DNA of 64,000 nt from CAVSRC01 sp963782045 (GTDB lineage Bacteria > Pseudomonadota > Alphaproteobacteria > Rhizobiales > Kaistiaceae): the NCBI GenBank assembly GCA_963782045.1, contig CAWAIR010000003.1, positions 62,001-126,000 on the forward strand. The letters run 5' to 3'. The translations under genes were made by a program, and so were the position numbers. Positions 18,078 through 27,311 of the stretch are shown in pieces. Below the pieces are notes generated by a model that was not told the DNA's origin, made no database searches, and saw nothing but the letters and a program-made list of their open reading frames with translations. The number at the start of each line of letters is the position of its first letter. Position 1 is the first letter of the stretch.

Positions 18078-19313
18078 TCACTCCGCCGGCGCGTGCGCAG
18101 CCAGCAGCGCCTTCAGGTCGACGCTCATGTCGGCGACGCTCGCCGCCGGCGGTGACAGCCCCATGCCGATCATGCGGCGGCCGAGGACGTGGTCGGCGGC
18201 GCGGTTGACCGAATCGATCGCCACCAGCCTCTCGCCGGCATAGTGGAACACGGAAAAGCTGCCGTCGTCCGGATTGCCGCGGAGATGGCTCTCGGTGGCG
18301 CCTTCGGAGAGGCCGACCATCTGCAGCTTGACGTCACCCTGGTCCGACCAGAACCACGGCACCGCGTGGAAGGGTTCGCGCCTGCCGGTCAGCGTGGCGG
18401 AAAGCGTCTTGGCCTGATCGACCGCGTTCTGCACCGATTCCAGCCGCACGCGGCGCTTCAGCGCCCAATGGTCGAAGGAGACGCAATCGCCGACCGCATG
18501 GAGGCCGGGCACGCTCGTCTCCATGACGTCGTTGACCGCGACGCCATTGTCGATGGTCGCGCCCGCGGCCTCCGCCAGCCCGACGTTGGGCGTCACGCCG
18601 ATGCCGATGACGGCGATGTCCGCCGCGATGCGGTCGCCCGACGCGGTCTCGACGGCGACGACCTTGCCGCCCTCCCCGACGATCCTGCCGACCGCCGTGC
18701 CGAGGCGCACGTCGCTGCCCCAGCCGCGATGGAGCGACAGGAAATGCCGGGAAATCTCCGGCGCAACCACGCGCCCCATCAGCCGGTCGGCGGCTTCGAG
18801 CACGGTCACCGTCTTGCCGGTAAGGCGGGCGGTCCCTGCGATCTCCAGGCCGATGAAGCCGCCGCCGACGACCACCACGTCGCTGGCCGCGTGGAGCGCC
18901 GCGCGCAGGCGGCGCGCATCCTCAGCGTGACGGAGCGTGAAGACGCCATCGAGGCCGATGCCCTCGACCGGCGGCAGGCGCGGCGTCGCCCCGGTGGCGA
19001 GCGCCAGCTTGTCGAAGGGAATGGACGTGCCACCCCTGAGCACCACCGCCGAGCCGGCACGGTCGATTGACGCCACCTCGGCGCCGAGGCGGAGATCGAT
19101 CGCGTTCTTGGCATAGAAGGATTCGGGCCTCAGCGGCAGCAGGTCGTGCGCCGGCTCCTTGAGGAAGGCCTTGGACAGCGGTGGCCGCTGATAGGGCACG
19201 TCACGCTCGGCGGTGACCAGCGTCAGCGGGCCGTCATAGCCGTCGCTCCTCAGGCTAGCCGCGATCTGCGACCCGCCGTGTCCGCCGCCGACGATGACGA
19301 TGCCCCTGCTCAT
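18078..19313 (-). CDS. FAD/NAD(P)-dependent ferredoxin- or rubredoxin-reductase family protein
   Basis: The 411-residue flavoprotein has an N-terminal FAD site (IVIVGGGHGGSQIAASLR), YQRPPLSKAFLK, an NAD(P) site (VVVVGGGFIGLEIAG, about 145-160), and the second FAD motif VPGLHAVGDC near residue 275. This is the HcaD/ThcD/AIF-like reductase class that passes electrons from NAD(P)H to small ferredoxins, usually for Rieske oxygenases or P450s. No ferredoxin, oxygenase or P450 is adjacent; a bc1-type Rieske gene lies 150 bp upstream. The start MSRGIVIVGG at 19313 is preferred because it places the GxGxxG motif at the usual distance. Confidence 0.85.
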   Translation of the reverse strand: MSRGIVIVGGGHGGSQIAASLRSDGYDGPLTLVTAERDVPYQRPPLSKAFLKEPAHDLLPLRPESFYAKNAIDLRLGAEVASIDRAGSAVVLRGGTSIPFDKLALATGATPRLPPVEGIGLDGVFTLRHAEDARRLRAALHAASDVVVVGGGFIGLEIAGTARLTGKTVTVLEAADRLMGRVVAPEISRHFLSLHRGWGSDVRLGTAVGRIVGEGGKVVAVETASGDRIAADIAVIGIGVTPNVGLAEAAGATIDNGVAVNDVMETSVPGLHAVGDCVSFDHWALKRRVRLESVQNAVDQAKTLSATLTGRREPFHAVPWFWSDQGDVKLQMVGLSEGATESHLRGNPDDGSFSVFHYAGERLVAIDSVNRAADHVLGRRMIGMGLSPPAASVADMSVDLKALLAAHAPAE

Positions 19314-19466
19314 GCGCTTCCCGTTCTCCCGGCACGGCAAAAAGCGGCCTCGCCGGCCGCGGCCGGTGAACGCAATAGCGTCATTCGCCGCACTTGTCTT
19401 GGGAAGGCCCTTCCGTGACCCGCGAGGATGGCGGAAGATCGATCCTCTTCAGGCGCGAGACCGGCG

Positions 19467-20132
19467 CTAGATCGTCTCGACCTCGGACAGCGAGAACGTC
19501 GAGCCTGCCGGATTCTCCCCGATCACCAGCGATGTGTCGCTGGCGAAGCGATAGGGCGGCACGGGGAGATTGAGGGGTGCCGGAACGCCTTTGAAGACGC
19601 GGCCGGCGAGATCGTATTTCGAACCGTGACAGGGGCAGAGATATCCGCCCGGCCAGCCGGGGCCGAGCGCGCCGACGTCCGGCCTGAAATCGGGGACGCA
19701 TCCGAGATGGGTGCAGATGCCGACCAGAACCAGATATTCCGGCTTGATCGAGCGCGACCAGTTCTGCGCGTATTTCGGCTGCTGGCGCTGACGCGAATCC
19801 GGATCGCTGAGCAGATTGAGGTCGCTCGCTTGCTTCAGCTTGGCGAGAATCTGGGGCGTGCGGCGGACGATGAAGATCGGCTTCGACCGCCATTGCACGA
19901 CCACCTGCGCGCCCGGCTGGACACTGGAGATATCGACGGTGATCGGCGCGCCGCGCGCCAGGACCGCAGACGACGGCTCCATCTGGTCGATGAACGGCCA
20001 CGCCGTGAGCGCGGCGCCGACGGCAGCCACCGCGCCGGTGGCGATGTAGATGAAGTCGCGCCGCGTGCCCTCGGCTCCGCCGGGGCCGGCTTCGATTTTC
20101 TCGTCACGATGCGCCACGGGTGCGGCTCCCAT
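19467..20132 (-). CDS. petA: Ubiquinol-cytochrome c reductase Rieske iron-sulfur subunit
   Basis: The 221-residue protein has the bc1 Rieske architecture: N-terminal TRRDFIYIATGAVAAVGA leading into the single membrane helix, then the 2Fe-2S ligands in CTHLGCVP (Cys, His) and YLCPCHGSKYD (Cys, His), and the C-terminal FKGVPAPLNLPVPPYRF. It transfers electrons from ubiquinol to cytochrome c1. The cytochrome b and c1 genes that normally follow it are absent; a flavoprotein gene lies downstream instead. It is either a relocated sole copy or a second copy. The start ATG 20132 is the longest reasonable one; a GTG 15 bases further in is an alternative. Confidence 0.9.
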   Translation of the reverse strand: MGAAPVAHRDEKIEAGPGGAEGTRRDFIYIATGAVAAVGAALTAWPFIDQMEPSSAVLARGAPITVDISSVQPGAQVVVQWRSKPIFIVRRTPQILAKLKQASDLNLLSDPDSRQRQQPKYAQNWSRSIKPEYLVLVGICTHLGCVPDFRPDVGALGPGWPGGYLCPCHGSKYDLAGRVFKGVPAPLNLPVPPYRFASDTSLVIGENPAGSTFSLSEVETI

Positions 20133-20236
20133 GCCTTGGTCGTCGCCCGCCTGATGCACTGCGGGACATAGAGGAATGGCGCGCAGTGGCAAGGCGCCGG
20201 CGGGCGTGGCGCGGCGATGCCGCCGGTGCGCCGCCG

Positions 20237-22678
20237 TTAGCGGCTCGCTGCCCCTTCGATGCGTGCCAGATGATGGGCTTCGCGGCCGAAGTCGTGGTCG
20301 AGCATTCTGTAGACCGCGATCTTGACCCCGCTGGCGATCAAGAAGGAGACCAGCGCATAGGCCCAGACCAGCAGCGCCAGCGGCCAGCCGGTCGGCGCCA
20401 TGAACCAGCCGTAGACGACCACCAGCGTACCGGCGAGTTGGGTGGTCTCGGCCGGCACCACCAGCTTCCAGCTCGGCCACGGGCGCTCCCAGATGGGCCC
20501 GCGGTTGCGCGTCAGGTAGATGGTCATGTGGCCGGAGACGAGCAGCTTGAGGAAGATCAGCGCCTGCACCACCGGCGCCGACAGGCCGAGATAGTCGCGC
20601 ACGATCCAGTAGAGGCCGAAGCTCTCCAGCACGCCATATATGCCGAGCGCCGAGGCGATGGTGAGCACCCGGGTCATGTCCCAGCGCACCGGTTTCGCCG
20701 CCAGCGTGGCGTTGTCGTAGGCGATCATCATGATCGGCAGGTCGTTGAGGAGCGCCAGCAGCACCACCATGATGGCGGTGACCGGATAGAAGTTGAACAC
20801 CAGGATGCTCGCCGTCATGAACAAGAGAATGCGGGTGGTCTCGGCGATGCGGTAGATGGCGTAACCGGTCATCCGCTCGAAGATGCGGCGCGCTTCCTCG
20901 ATGGCGTGCGTGATCACCGACAGGCCGGGCGCGGTGAGCACGAGGTCGGCCGCCGCCCGCGCCGCATCGGTGGCGCCGCTGACCGCAATGCCGATATCGG
21001 CCTGCTTCAGCGCCGGCGCGTCGTTGACCCCGTCGCCGGTCATGCCGACGATATGGCCGCCGCCCTGCAGCGCCTTGACGATCTTGAACTTGTGCTCGGG
21101 GAAAACGCGGGCGAAGCCATCGGCCGCCACGATCGCCGGCAGCGGATCTACGGGCATGCCCTCTCCGAAGACCGTATCGGCGACGACGATGTTGGTGCCG
21201 AGCTTGAGCTGGCCGGCGATCTCCCGGGCGATGGCCTCGTGGTCGCCGGTGACCATCTTGACGTCGACGCCCATCGCCTCGGTGGCGGCGATGGTCTGGG
21301 CGCTGTCCTCGCGCGGCGGGTCGAACAGGGCGATAAGGCCGAGGAACCGCCAGGTTCCGCCATCGTCGGTGCGGGCGACGCCGAGCGTGCGCAGGCCCTT
21401 GGCCGCGTCCGCATCGACCTGGCTGGCGACCGTCTTCTCCTCAGCCTCGTCCAGCCGGCAGAGATCGATGATGACCTGCGGCGCCCCCTTGGCCACCGAG
21501 AATGCGCGGCCGCCCTGCTCGACGTCGGCCTCCGCCCGCTTGCTCACCGGATCGAACGGGCGGAACGCCTTGACCGCATAGCCGTCGAGCGCCTTGACGT
21601 CGGCGAGTCCGGCGAGGATGGCGCCATCGATGGCGTCGGGTGCGTCGCGCCGCGAGGCGAGCGCTGCCGCCACGAGCTGTTCCTCGCGCGACACGCCGGC
21701 GGCCGGCGACGGATCGCCGAGGGTAAGCTCGTTCTTGGTCAGCGTGCCGGTCTTGTCGCTGCACAGGACGTCCATGCCGGCCATCTCCTCGATGGCGACC
21801 AGCCGCGAGACGATGGCGCGCATGCGCGCCAGCTTCTCCGCGCCCACCGCCATGGTGACCGAGAGCACCGCCGGCAGCGCCACCGGAATCGAGGCGACCG
21901 TAAGGATGAGGGCGAACTGCACCGTCTCGACCAGCGGGTCGTGGCGGAAGAGCGCGGCAAGGGCGATGGTCGCCACCAGGCCGACGGTGACGAGGATGAG
22001 AAAGTTGCCGATGCGCAGCACCGCCCGCTGGAAATGCGACACCGTCTGCGCCTGCTGGACCAGGCTGGCGGTCTTGCCGAAATAGGTGCTCATGCCCGTG
22101 GCGGTGACCACCGCAGTCATCTCGCCGAGCCGCGCGATCGAGCCGGAATAGGCGACATCGCCGGCCTTCTTGTCGACCGGCAGCGATTCGCCGGTGAGCG
22201 CCGACTGGTCGACGCTGAGATAATCGCCGCCGACGAGTTTCACGTCGGCCGGGATGATGCCGCCGAGCGAGATGGCGATGAGGTCGCCGGGGACGAGCGC
22301 ACTGGCGGCAAGATCCTTCCACACGCCGTCGCGCATCACCCGCGCCTTCAGCGCCAGCCGCTGCTTGAGGAGCTGGATGGCGTTGTCGGCCTTGAACTCC
22401 TGCCAGAAGCCGACGGCGGCGTTGATGAGGAGCATCGCCAGGATGATGGCGAGGTCGTCCCAATGCCTGACCGCCGCCGAGAGCAGGGCCGCCACCTCGA
22501 TCATCCACGGGATCGGCCCCCAGAAGAAGCGGGCGAGCCGGGCAAGCGGGCTCGTGCGGCTCTCGGCCAGCACGTTCTCGCCGTATCGCGCCAGGCGCTT
22601 CGCCGCCTCCGCTTCGCTGAGGCCGGCTGCGGCAGCGGCGTCCACCGTCGTGCCGGCCGATTCGATCGTCTCGGTCAT
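20237..22678 (-). CDS. Plasma-membrane H+-ATPase type (P-type IIIA) cation pump
   Basis: The 813-residue P-type ATPase has SVDQSALTGESLPVDKK (TGES at about 162-165), the phosphorylation site CSDKTGTLTKNE (Asp308), KGAPQ, MVTGDHEAIAREIA and MTGDGVNDAPALKQADIG. The absence of metal-binding CPx motifs and N-terminal metal domains, the short N terminus and FKADNAIQLLKQRLALKA near residue 95 place it with Pma1-like proton pumps. About ten membrane helices are expected. In bacteria such pumps are linked to acid or energy stress; that role is inference. I chose the ATG at 22678 because the conserved N terminus begins there. Confidence 0.9.
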   Translation of the reverse strand: MTETIESAGTTVDAAAAAGLSEAEAAKRLARYGENVLAESRTSPLARLARFFWGPIPWMIEVAALLSAAVRHWDDLAIILAMLLINAAVGFWQEFKADNAIQLLKQRLALKARVMRDGVWKDLAASALVPGDLIAISLGGIIPADVKLVGGDYLSVDQSALTGESLPVDKKAGDVAYSGSIARLGEMTAVVTATGMSTYFGKTASLVQQAQTVSHFQRAVLRIGNFLILVTVGLVATIALAALFRHDPLVETVQFALILTVASIPVALPAVLSVTMAVGAEKLARMRAIVSRLVAIEEMAGMDVLCSDKTGTLTKNELTLGDPSPAAGVSREEQLVAAALASRRDAPDAIDGAILAGLADVKALDGYAVKAFRPFDPVSKRAEADVEQGGRAFSVAKGAPQVIIDLCRLDEAEEKTVASQVDADAAKGLRTLGVARTDDGGTWRFLGLIALFDPPREDSAQTIAATEAMGVDVKMVTGDHEAIAREIAGQLKLGTNIVVADTVFGEGMPVDPLPAIVAADGFARVFPEHKFKIVKALQGGGHIVGMTGDGVNDAPALKQADIGIAVSGATDAARAAADLVLTAPGLSVITHAIEEARRIFERMTGYAIYRIAETTRILLFMTASILVFNFYPVTAIMVVLLALLNDLPIMMIAYDNATLAAKPVRWDMTRVLTIASALGIYGVLESFGLYWIVRDYLGLSAPVVQALIFLKLLVSGHMTIYLTRNRGPIWERPWPSWKLVVPAETTQLAGTLVVVYGWFMAPTGWPLALLVWAYALVSFLIASGVKIAVYRMLDHDFGREAHHLARIEGAASR

Positions 22679-22886
22679 GGGCCTCTCCTGAATCAGGCCC
22701 GCACCGCCCCCTTGTGGCTCCGAGGCGGACTGCTGCCTCGGATATAGGGCGGTCAAATCAGCACGCGGCGCGGCGAATTGCCCCCGCTGGCGTGTCCGCC
22801 GCAAGCGGCGCTTCAGAAAGCGGCGCTGACGCCGCCCTCGGCGGTGAGCACGCAACAAGGGCTAAGGCATTGAAAGCTTAGGGGGT

Positions 22887-22962
22887 TGGTGGGCCCGGCA
22901 GGACTCGAACCTGCAACCAGATCGTTATGAGCGACCGGCTCTAACCATTGAGCTACAGGCCC
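22887..22962 (-). tRNA. tRNA-Ile2 (CAT anticodon, lysidine type)
   Basis: On the minus strand the cloverleaf is complete: acceptor GGGCCTG/CGGGCCC (one G-U pair), D arm GCTCAATGGTTAGAGC, anticodon arm GGTCG-CTCATAA-CGATC, T arm with TTCGAGT, and an encoded CCA at 22889-22887. The anticodon is CAT. The anticodon arm CTCATAA and overall sequence match the minor isoleucine tRNA whose C34 is changed to lysidine by TilS, not the initiator or elongator Met tRNA. Confidence 0.9.
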
Positions 22963-23084
22963 GGCAACGCCTGGGAAGCCGGTATACCTGACCGGGGATT
23001 AACGGCAAGCTCACGGCCGCAATGCGGTCGCTTTTGCCGGCAAGGTTCCGCACCGCGCAGGACACCCAAGGAGGAGACCCGCAG

Positions 23085-23798
23085 ATGAGATCATGGCTGA
23101 TCGCGCTTGCCGCCGCCACGATGCTGGCAGTGCCCCATGCCACACGGGCGGACGACTCGCCCCCCGTGCCCCAGCTTTCGGCGAACGGCTCCGGCGAGGT
23201 CATGGTGACCCCCGACATCGCCGTCATCACCATCGGCGTGACCTCGCGCGCCAAAGATGCCAGCGCCGCGCTTTCCGCCAACTCGGCCGACCTCGCCAAG
23301 GCGATCGACACGATCAAGGCCGCGGGCGTCGCCGACAAGGACATCGCCACCTCCGGCTTTTCGATCGACCCGGTGTACGAGCAGGCCGACAACCGGCCGA
23401 GCGACCGGCCGCCGGCGATCGTCGGCTACACGGTGGAGAACAGCGTGCGGGTGACCGTGCGCGACATCGCCAAGTCGGGCGCGCTGCTCGACGCGGTGGT
23501 GGCGGCGGGCGCCAACCGCGTGAACGGCATCGCCTTCGACATCTCCGACCGCAAGACGGCCGAAAACGACGCGATCCGCGCCGCGATCGCCGAGGCGCGG
23601 GCCAGGGCCACGCTGATGGCGGACGCCGCCGACCTCCGCCTGGTGCGCATCCTCTCGCTCAACGCCGGCAGTAGCGGTGGCCCGCGGCCGCTGATGGACT
23701 TCGCCATGGCCAAGGCGGCGGCACCGACGCCGGTGATGCCCGGGCAGCAGTCGGTCTCGGCCAACGCCCAGATCGTCTGGGAGGTCGCGCCGAAATAG
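23085..23798 (+). CDS. Exported SIMPL domain (DUF541) protein
   Basis: The 237-residue protein has a clear signal peptide (WLIALAAATMLAVPHATRA) and a SIMPL/DUF541 domain: QLSANGSGEVMVTPDIAVIT, AKAIDTIKAAGVADKDI, TSGFSIDPVY, GYTVENSVRVTVRDI and AIAEARARATLMADAA. Proteins of this family are periplasmic or outer-membrane oligomers, best known from oxidative-stress protein BP26/YggE; the molecular function is unsettled. GGAGGAG precedes the ATG by nine bases. It is monocistronic. Confidence 0.88.
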   Translation: MRSWLIALAAATMLAVPHATRADDSPPVPQLSANGSGEVMVTPDIAVITIGVTSRAKDASAALSANSADLAKAIDTIKAAGVADKDIATSGFSIDPVYEQADNRPSDRPPAIVGYTVENSVRVTVRDIAKSGALLDAVVAAGANRVNGIAFDISDRKTAENDAIRAAIAEARARATLMADAADLRLVRILSLNAGSSGGPRPLMDFAMAKAAAPTPVMPGQQSVSANAQIVWEVAPK

Positions 23799-23820
23799 GG
23801 GCGGCGCGCGCCGAGGCGCG

Positions 23821-24099
23821 TCAGACCTCTTCCTTGTCGAACTCCTCCAGCGTCACCGCCGGCGAGGTGGTGAAGGCGACGCCGGTGAGCTTGGTCAGCG
23901 CCGCGGACACCGCCATGGCGCGGGCGTTATCCGGCAGCTCGACGATCAGCACGATGTCGAGGCCGCCGGCCACGGCGTAGCCCGCCATCAGCTCGCCGCC
24001 GTGCTGCTTGATGATCGCCCGGGTCTCTTCCGTGCGCTTGGCACTGATGCCCTTGAGCCCCTGGGCCGTGTATTTCCCGAACATCATGAACGTTGCCAT
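23821..24099 (-). CDS. GYD domain-containing protein
   Basis: The 92-residue protein matches the GYD-domain family: FMMFGKYTAQGLKGI, then KRTEETRAIIKQHGGEL, a GYAVAGGLDIVLIVELPD segment and C-terminal AFTTSPAVTLEEF. The fold is a ferredoxin-like alpha-beta sandwich, usually dimeric; biochemical function is unknown. It is convergent with the SIMPL gene and followed upstream by a long gene-poor stretch. Confidence 0.85.
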   Translation of the reverse strand: MATFMMFGKYTAQGLKGISAKRTEETRAIIKQHGGELMAGYAVAGGLDIVLIVELPDNARAMAVSAALTKLTGVAFTTSPAVTLEEFDKEEV

Positions 24100-24704
24100 G
24101 ACGACATCTCCCTCTTGCAGGGGGCCTCTTTCATGAATCGATTATAGCGCATGACGGCGGCGGCGGGGGATTGCCGTTCCCCCGGGCGCAGCGCCGCATT
24201 CCCGCGCGCGGATTCCGCACCGGGGCATGAGGGGTCTGCTGACTTCCGCTCGCCCTCGCAGGCGAAGGGGTGGCGGGCGCTCGATGAGTGCCGGGCCAGT
24301 AGTCTATGGGGCGCTCAGCCGAGCACCCGCCGCGGGATTTTCGCGAGGCCCCGCCTGGACGGACAGAGGCGAGCTGGCACGTCGGCCGCTCTCGACCGCC
24401 ACGGTGCCGGGGCCTCGGTTTCCCGGGCCGGTCTCACCAATGGCTGACCTCTGCCCGCCTTTAGCGCCGCACCATTTCAGGGCTTGAGCGCACGGAGGCA
24501 CATCAGAGGCTCCTCCGTCGACGGGCTTCCGAGCTCCAGTCCCTCGTTTGCGAGACGAGAGGACGGGACCCGCACCCCGCCCCACGCTGCAAGACGCCTC
24601 ATGAGCGCGCCCCTTCGCGGGCGGAGATGCGACCAATATGGGGGCGGTTCGGGGGGCGGGGATAAGTATTTTTCGTGGTACGCCACAAGCACGGCGCTGA
24701 ACCC
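24100..24704. other. Gene-poor stretch, nothing convincing
   Basis: About 600 bases with open frames on both strands but no codon-usage pattern, ribosome site or family motif that I trust. It is GC-rich, and a few short complementary segments occur. I checked for the conserved cores of RNase P RNA and tmRNA and did not find them. An unrecognised RNA or a decayed gene is possible. Confidence 0.4.
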
Positions 24705-24915
24705 TCCCCTGGAGGGAGGGTCGAAAGCACGCAGCGCTTTCGGGGAGGGGCCTGTGCCTGTCGGCAAGATCACCCCCTCCCGAAATGCCTTCGGCATTTC
24801 GACCCCCGATCAGGTCGGGGGCAGGCTCTCCCCACCAAACACGGGCCTGCCCGTGTTTGGATTTGCAAGTGCCAAAGTCGGAAACATCCGACTTTGGTGG
24901 GGAGGTTCAACGGAG
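24705..24915. repeat. Cluster of nested palindromic repeats
   Basis: Four adjoining hairpins: CCTCCCC/GGGAGG with an inner GAAAGC/GCTTTC (24705-24760); CCGAAATGC/GGCATTTCG (about 24778-24811) followed by GACCCCCGATC/GGTCGGGGG; AAACACGGGC/GCCCGTGTTT (24837-24861); and CCAAAGTCGGA/TCCGACTTTGG (24873-24899). The first two belong to the CTCCCC...GAAAT...ATTTC...GGGGAGG family that recurs at 28.1, 28.7 and, in related form, 34.2-34.7 kb. Confidence 0.7.
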
Positions 24916-24935
24916 CAAGCCGCACCGCCCTGCCC

Positions 24936-25211
24936 TCAGCGGAGCAGCGGCTGGTCGACCTCGTCCTGCTCGAAGACGCAGAGCGCGTGCGTGCCGAGGC
25001 AATGGCGCGCGCGGCGGCAGAGGGCGCGCGAGCAGGCGAGCCACAGGCAGAGCTCATCGGCCTTGGCGCGCCGCGCATCGACCACGGTCGGCCGCTCGAT
25101 CTTCGGCGGCACGAACGGCTCGACGGCGAGCTTCGCGACGAAACGCACCTCGCGCGGATCGACCGGCGGCTTCCACCGCTCGCGAATGAAGGGCTCGTCT
25201 TCAGCAGTCAT
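24936..25211 (-). CDS. Small Cys-containing conserved protein of unknown function
   Basis: The 91-residue protein begins MTAEDEPFIRERWKPPVDPR and has a C-terminal block LCLWLACSRALCRRARHCLGTHALC with five regularly spaced cysteines. I recall similar small proteins with a CRRAR-C motif in Hyphomicrobiales, but no function. The cysteines could bind a metal ion or act in DNA or RNA contact, given the arginines; this is conjecture. No partner is evident; the downstream side is the repeat cluster. Confidence 0.65.
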   Translation of the reverse strand: MTAEDEPFIRERWKPPVDPREVRFVAKLAVEPFVPPKIERPTVVDARRAKADELCLWLACSRALCRRARHCLGTHALCVFEQDEVDQPLLR

Positions 25212-25307
25212 GATCGCTTCTCCGTTTGCCGCGTCACAAGGCGGCGAAACGGGAAGGATCGCATGGGGTGATGGGGGTGGGGATAAACGGCCTGCGCGGA
25301 AGCGTTC

Positions 25308-26432
25308 TTAGCCCCATACGGCTGCCTCCGCTGCGTTGAAAAAAGCCACATCAAGTGGGTATTCGCGGGATCTCATGGCCGCCATCGCTTCAGCCTGCGC
25401 CACCAAACGATGATTCTCAGCCGCGTCCCCGTGGTAACTCACGTACATTCTCGGTATCAGCCCTCTCGAGATTTTGCCCAAGACATGCTCATCGTTGCCG
25501 GCGAGAGAATGGCCGAAAATAAAGAGACACGTGTTCTTGACACGCATCGTTTCGGCGAAGCTTCTTAAAGACCGCTGTAGATAGCCGCTATGCCGGATGC
25601 GGCGAAGCTTGCCAGCGCTATTCCCTTCCGAAACGAAAAGCGGGTATTTCCCTTGAGCAAGCGCATCCCTGATTTGATCAATCAGAGGAATTCCTCCGCT
25701 CCTTTCCCAGCACCGCTTCTGCAATTCCGAACCAACATCAAACAGATGCAATCCCCCGTGGAGAAAATGGACGTTCTGACTGCTCGATGCCCTGCCCTCG
25801 GCATCCCAAGTTACGTAAGTCGCCTCCAAATCATCCGGCGGCGCGCGAAAACCGTCGTCATGAAGAAGTGGCTCGGTATCCTCCACAATAACATCGAGAG
25901 GCCCACCACCTGTCCAACGGATGACCTGATCATGGAGCAAGGTCCAATACAGAAGAAGATCATAATTCAGTGAATAAATCTTCCCTCTGTAGTCCTGTTT
26001 CTTGACATTCTCGACGACGCGAGATTCCCCAACAAAATTCGCCAAGAATCGACGACACGCACGATACTGATCTTCCGAAACGTCGGACGGTCGTTCCGGA
26101 TGACTGCCCGCAATTGCCCGAACAAGCAGTTCTTTGAGCGCCTCAATATGCTGCGCGATCTTGCCTTCGGCCGCGTCGTTATGCGCATAGATAGGCATCA
26201 CGGCGAGAGTTCGGCGCAAGGCATCGATGACGACCTCAAAGTCAGTCGTGTCAAGAGACTGGAAGACCAAGCGTGCTTCGTCGAGTTCAGTAAAATCTGC
26301 CTGATCGAGCAAAGCTCCATATCGAAATCGATCTGGAAAAAGGGCGATACTGAAACCATTGCCAAGTAACAGATGCCGCTTTTTGGCACTAGTCTCAGCC
26401 AAAGCCTCTTCGAACTTTATGAAACGAACCAT
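25308..26432 (-). CDS. DUF4917 family protein, possible SIR2-like effector
   Basis: The 374-residue protein matches the DUF4917 pattern: an N-terminal nucleotide-binding-like LLLGNGFSIALFPDRFRYG, then TTDFEVVIDALR, a YSLNYDLLLYW segment in the middle, FLHGGLHLF, and C-terminal CLFIFGHSLAGNDEHVL. The NGFS, NYD, HG and GHSL blocks recall the SIR2-like NAD-site arrangement used by defence effectors; that relation is my inference. The gene is AT-richer than its surroundings and lies third in a same-strand set with an unknown gene (110 bp gap) and a Panacea-domain gene. Its role may be anti-phage or toxin-related, but no activity can be read from sequence alone. Confidence 0.75.
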   Translation of the reverse strand: MVRFIKFEEALAETSAKKRHLLLGNGFSIALFPDRFRYGALLDQADFTELDEARLVFQSLDTTDFEVVIDALRRTLAVMPIYAHNDAAEGKIAQHIEALKELLVRAIAGSHPERPSDVSEDQYRACRRFLANFVGESRVVENVKKQDYRGKIYSLNYDLLLYWTLLHDQVIRWTGGGPLDVIVEDTEPLLHDDGFRAPPDDLEATYVTWDAEGRASSSQNVHFLHGGLHLFDVGSELQKRCWERSGGIPLIDQIRDALAQGKYPLFVSEGNSAGKLRRIRHSGYLQRSLRSFAETMRVKNTCLFIFGHSLAGNDEHVLGKISRGLIPRMYVSYHGDAAENHRLVAQAEAMAAMRSREYPLDVAFFNAAEAAVWG

Positions 26433-26542
26433 TACGCACCTAAACGTCCATTGGAGAAATAGAAGCGTCGCCCAAGGCGGCAGGCATCTGACCGCCTGCG
26501 CAAGATGAAACAGAATGCAGATGAAGCAGAATGCAAGATATT

Positions 26543-27283
26543 CTAAAACATTCGACCCTGCGTAGGATCGATAATCCTGTAGCCCGCGAACCGCGCAGCA
26601 CCCAGCCCTAAACCGCGATCAAGTATTTTCGCAATTCCGGCGACGTAGACCGCAAGGAGATCGTCGATCTGATCTGGAAGAAGGAGGCTCCTAGCTGACC
26701 CGGTGATAGCGCGAAATGTGCGATCTCGCCCGCCCAAATCGGGTCCAGCATACAAATACTCCGTATCTACGCCGGCCAGATCATCTTTGGCGATCTGATG
26801 GTGCGCGAGCGCAATCGGAACCCCAATCTGTTCGTCACTTGGCACGTATGTTTTGCGATAGCCTGGAATGACCAGATAACCATCGCCCTGTCGCTCAACC
26901 CGCACAAATGGCGCTTTCACGCCAAGAAATAAAGTTCTTCCTTTGTGGCGACCAACCGCTATAGCCAGAAATCCTACCTTGTGGACCATGGAGCGATGAA
27001 GCTCAGCATGCGGCCCAACAAGCCCCACGATTTCGGCATTTTGCTGCCGACCAGCACGACTCCCGTTGGTCAAACAGTACCGCACCGCTTCTGATGTTTT
27101 GATCTTGCCACGGAACAGATCACCGGTCGCAAAGATCGAGGTGTCATGATTAAATGCCCCTCCCCTCTTGGGAAGGTATTCGGTCATGAAGAAGTGTTCT
27201 ACTGAACCCGCTGATGCGTCTGCAAGTCGAGGGCCCAATGCACGACTTGCATCAAGGGCATTCACCAAAAGGAGGCTCGACAT
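26543..27283 (-). CDS. Unknown protein in a Panacea-domain cassette
   Basis: I do not recognise this 246-residue soluble protein. It lacks a signal peptide and membrane helices. Notable segments are FFMTEYLPKRGGAFNHDTS, FATGDLFRGKIKTSEAVRYC, HKVGFLAIAVGRHKGRTLFLG and a C-terminal LLLPDQIDDLLAVYVAGIAK. A lone Cys lies in VRYCLTNG. It starts only 28 bp after the Panacea-domain gene, so the two are almost surely co-transcribed; this placing suits a toxin or effector whose partner is the Panacea protein. Codon use is AT-richer than the chromosome around it. Confidence 0.6.
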   Translation of the reverse strand: MSSLLLVNALDASRALGPRLADASAGSVEHFFMTEYLPKRGGAFNHDTSIFATGDLFRGKIKTSEAVRYCLTNGSRAGRQQNAEIVGLVGPHAELHRSMVHKVGFLAIAVGRHKGRTLFLGVKAPFVRVERQGDGYLVIPGYRKTYVPSDEQIGVPIALAHHQIAKDDLAGVDTEYLYAGPDLGGRDRTFRAITGSARSLLLPDQIDDLLAVYVAGIAKILDRGLGLGAARFAGYRIIDPTQGRMF

Positions 27284-27311
27284 GAAGGTGTTCCGAATCT
27301 GAGTCGGCTGC

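Noticed and set aside
20120..22747. Very long open frame on the + strand opposite the P-type ATPase
   Set aside because: It is antisense to a fully conserved ATPase, its translation is rich in Arg, Asp, Gly and His without domains, and long antisense frames are normal in GC-rich DNA.
24100..24704. RNase P RNA, tmRNA or other housekeeping RNA in the long gene-poor stretch
   Set aside because: Universal core sequences of these RNAs are absent on both strands.
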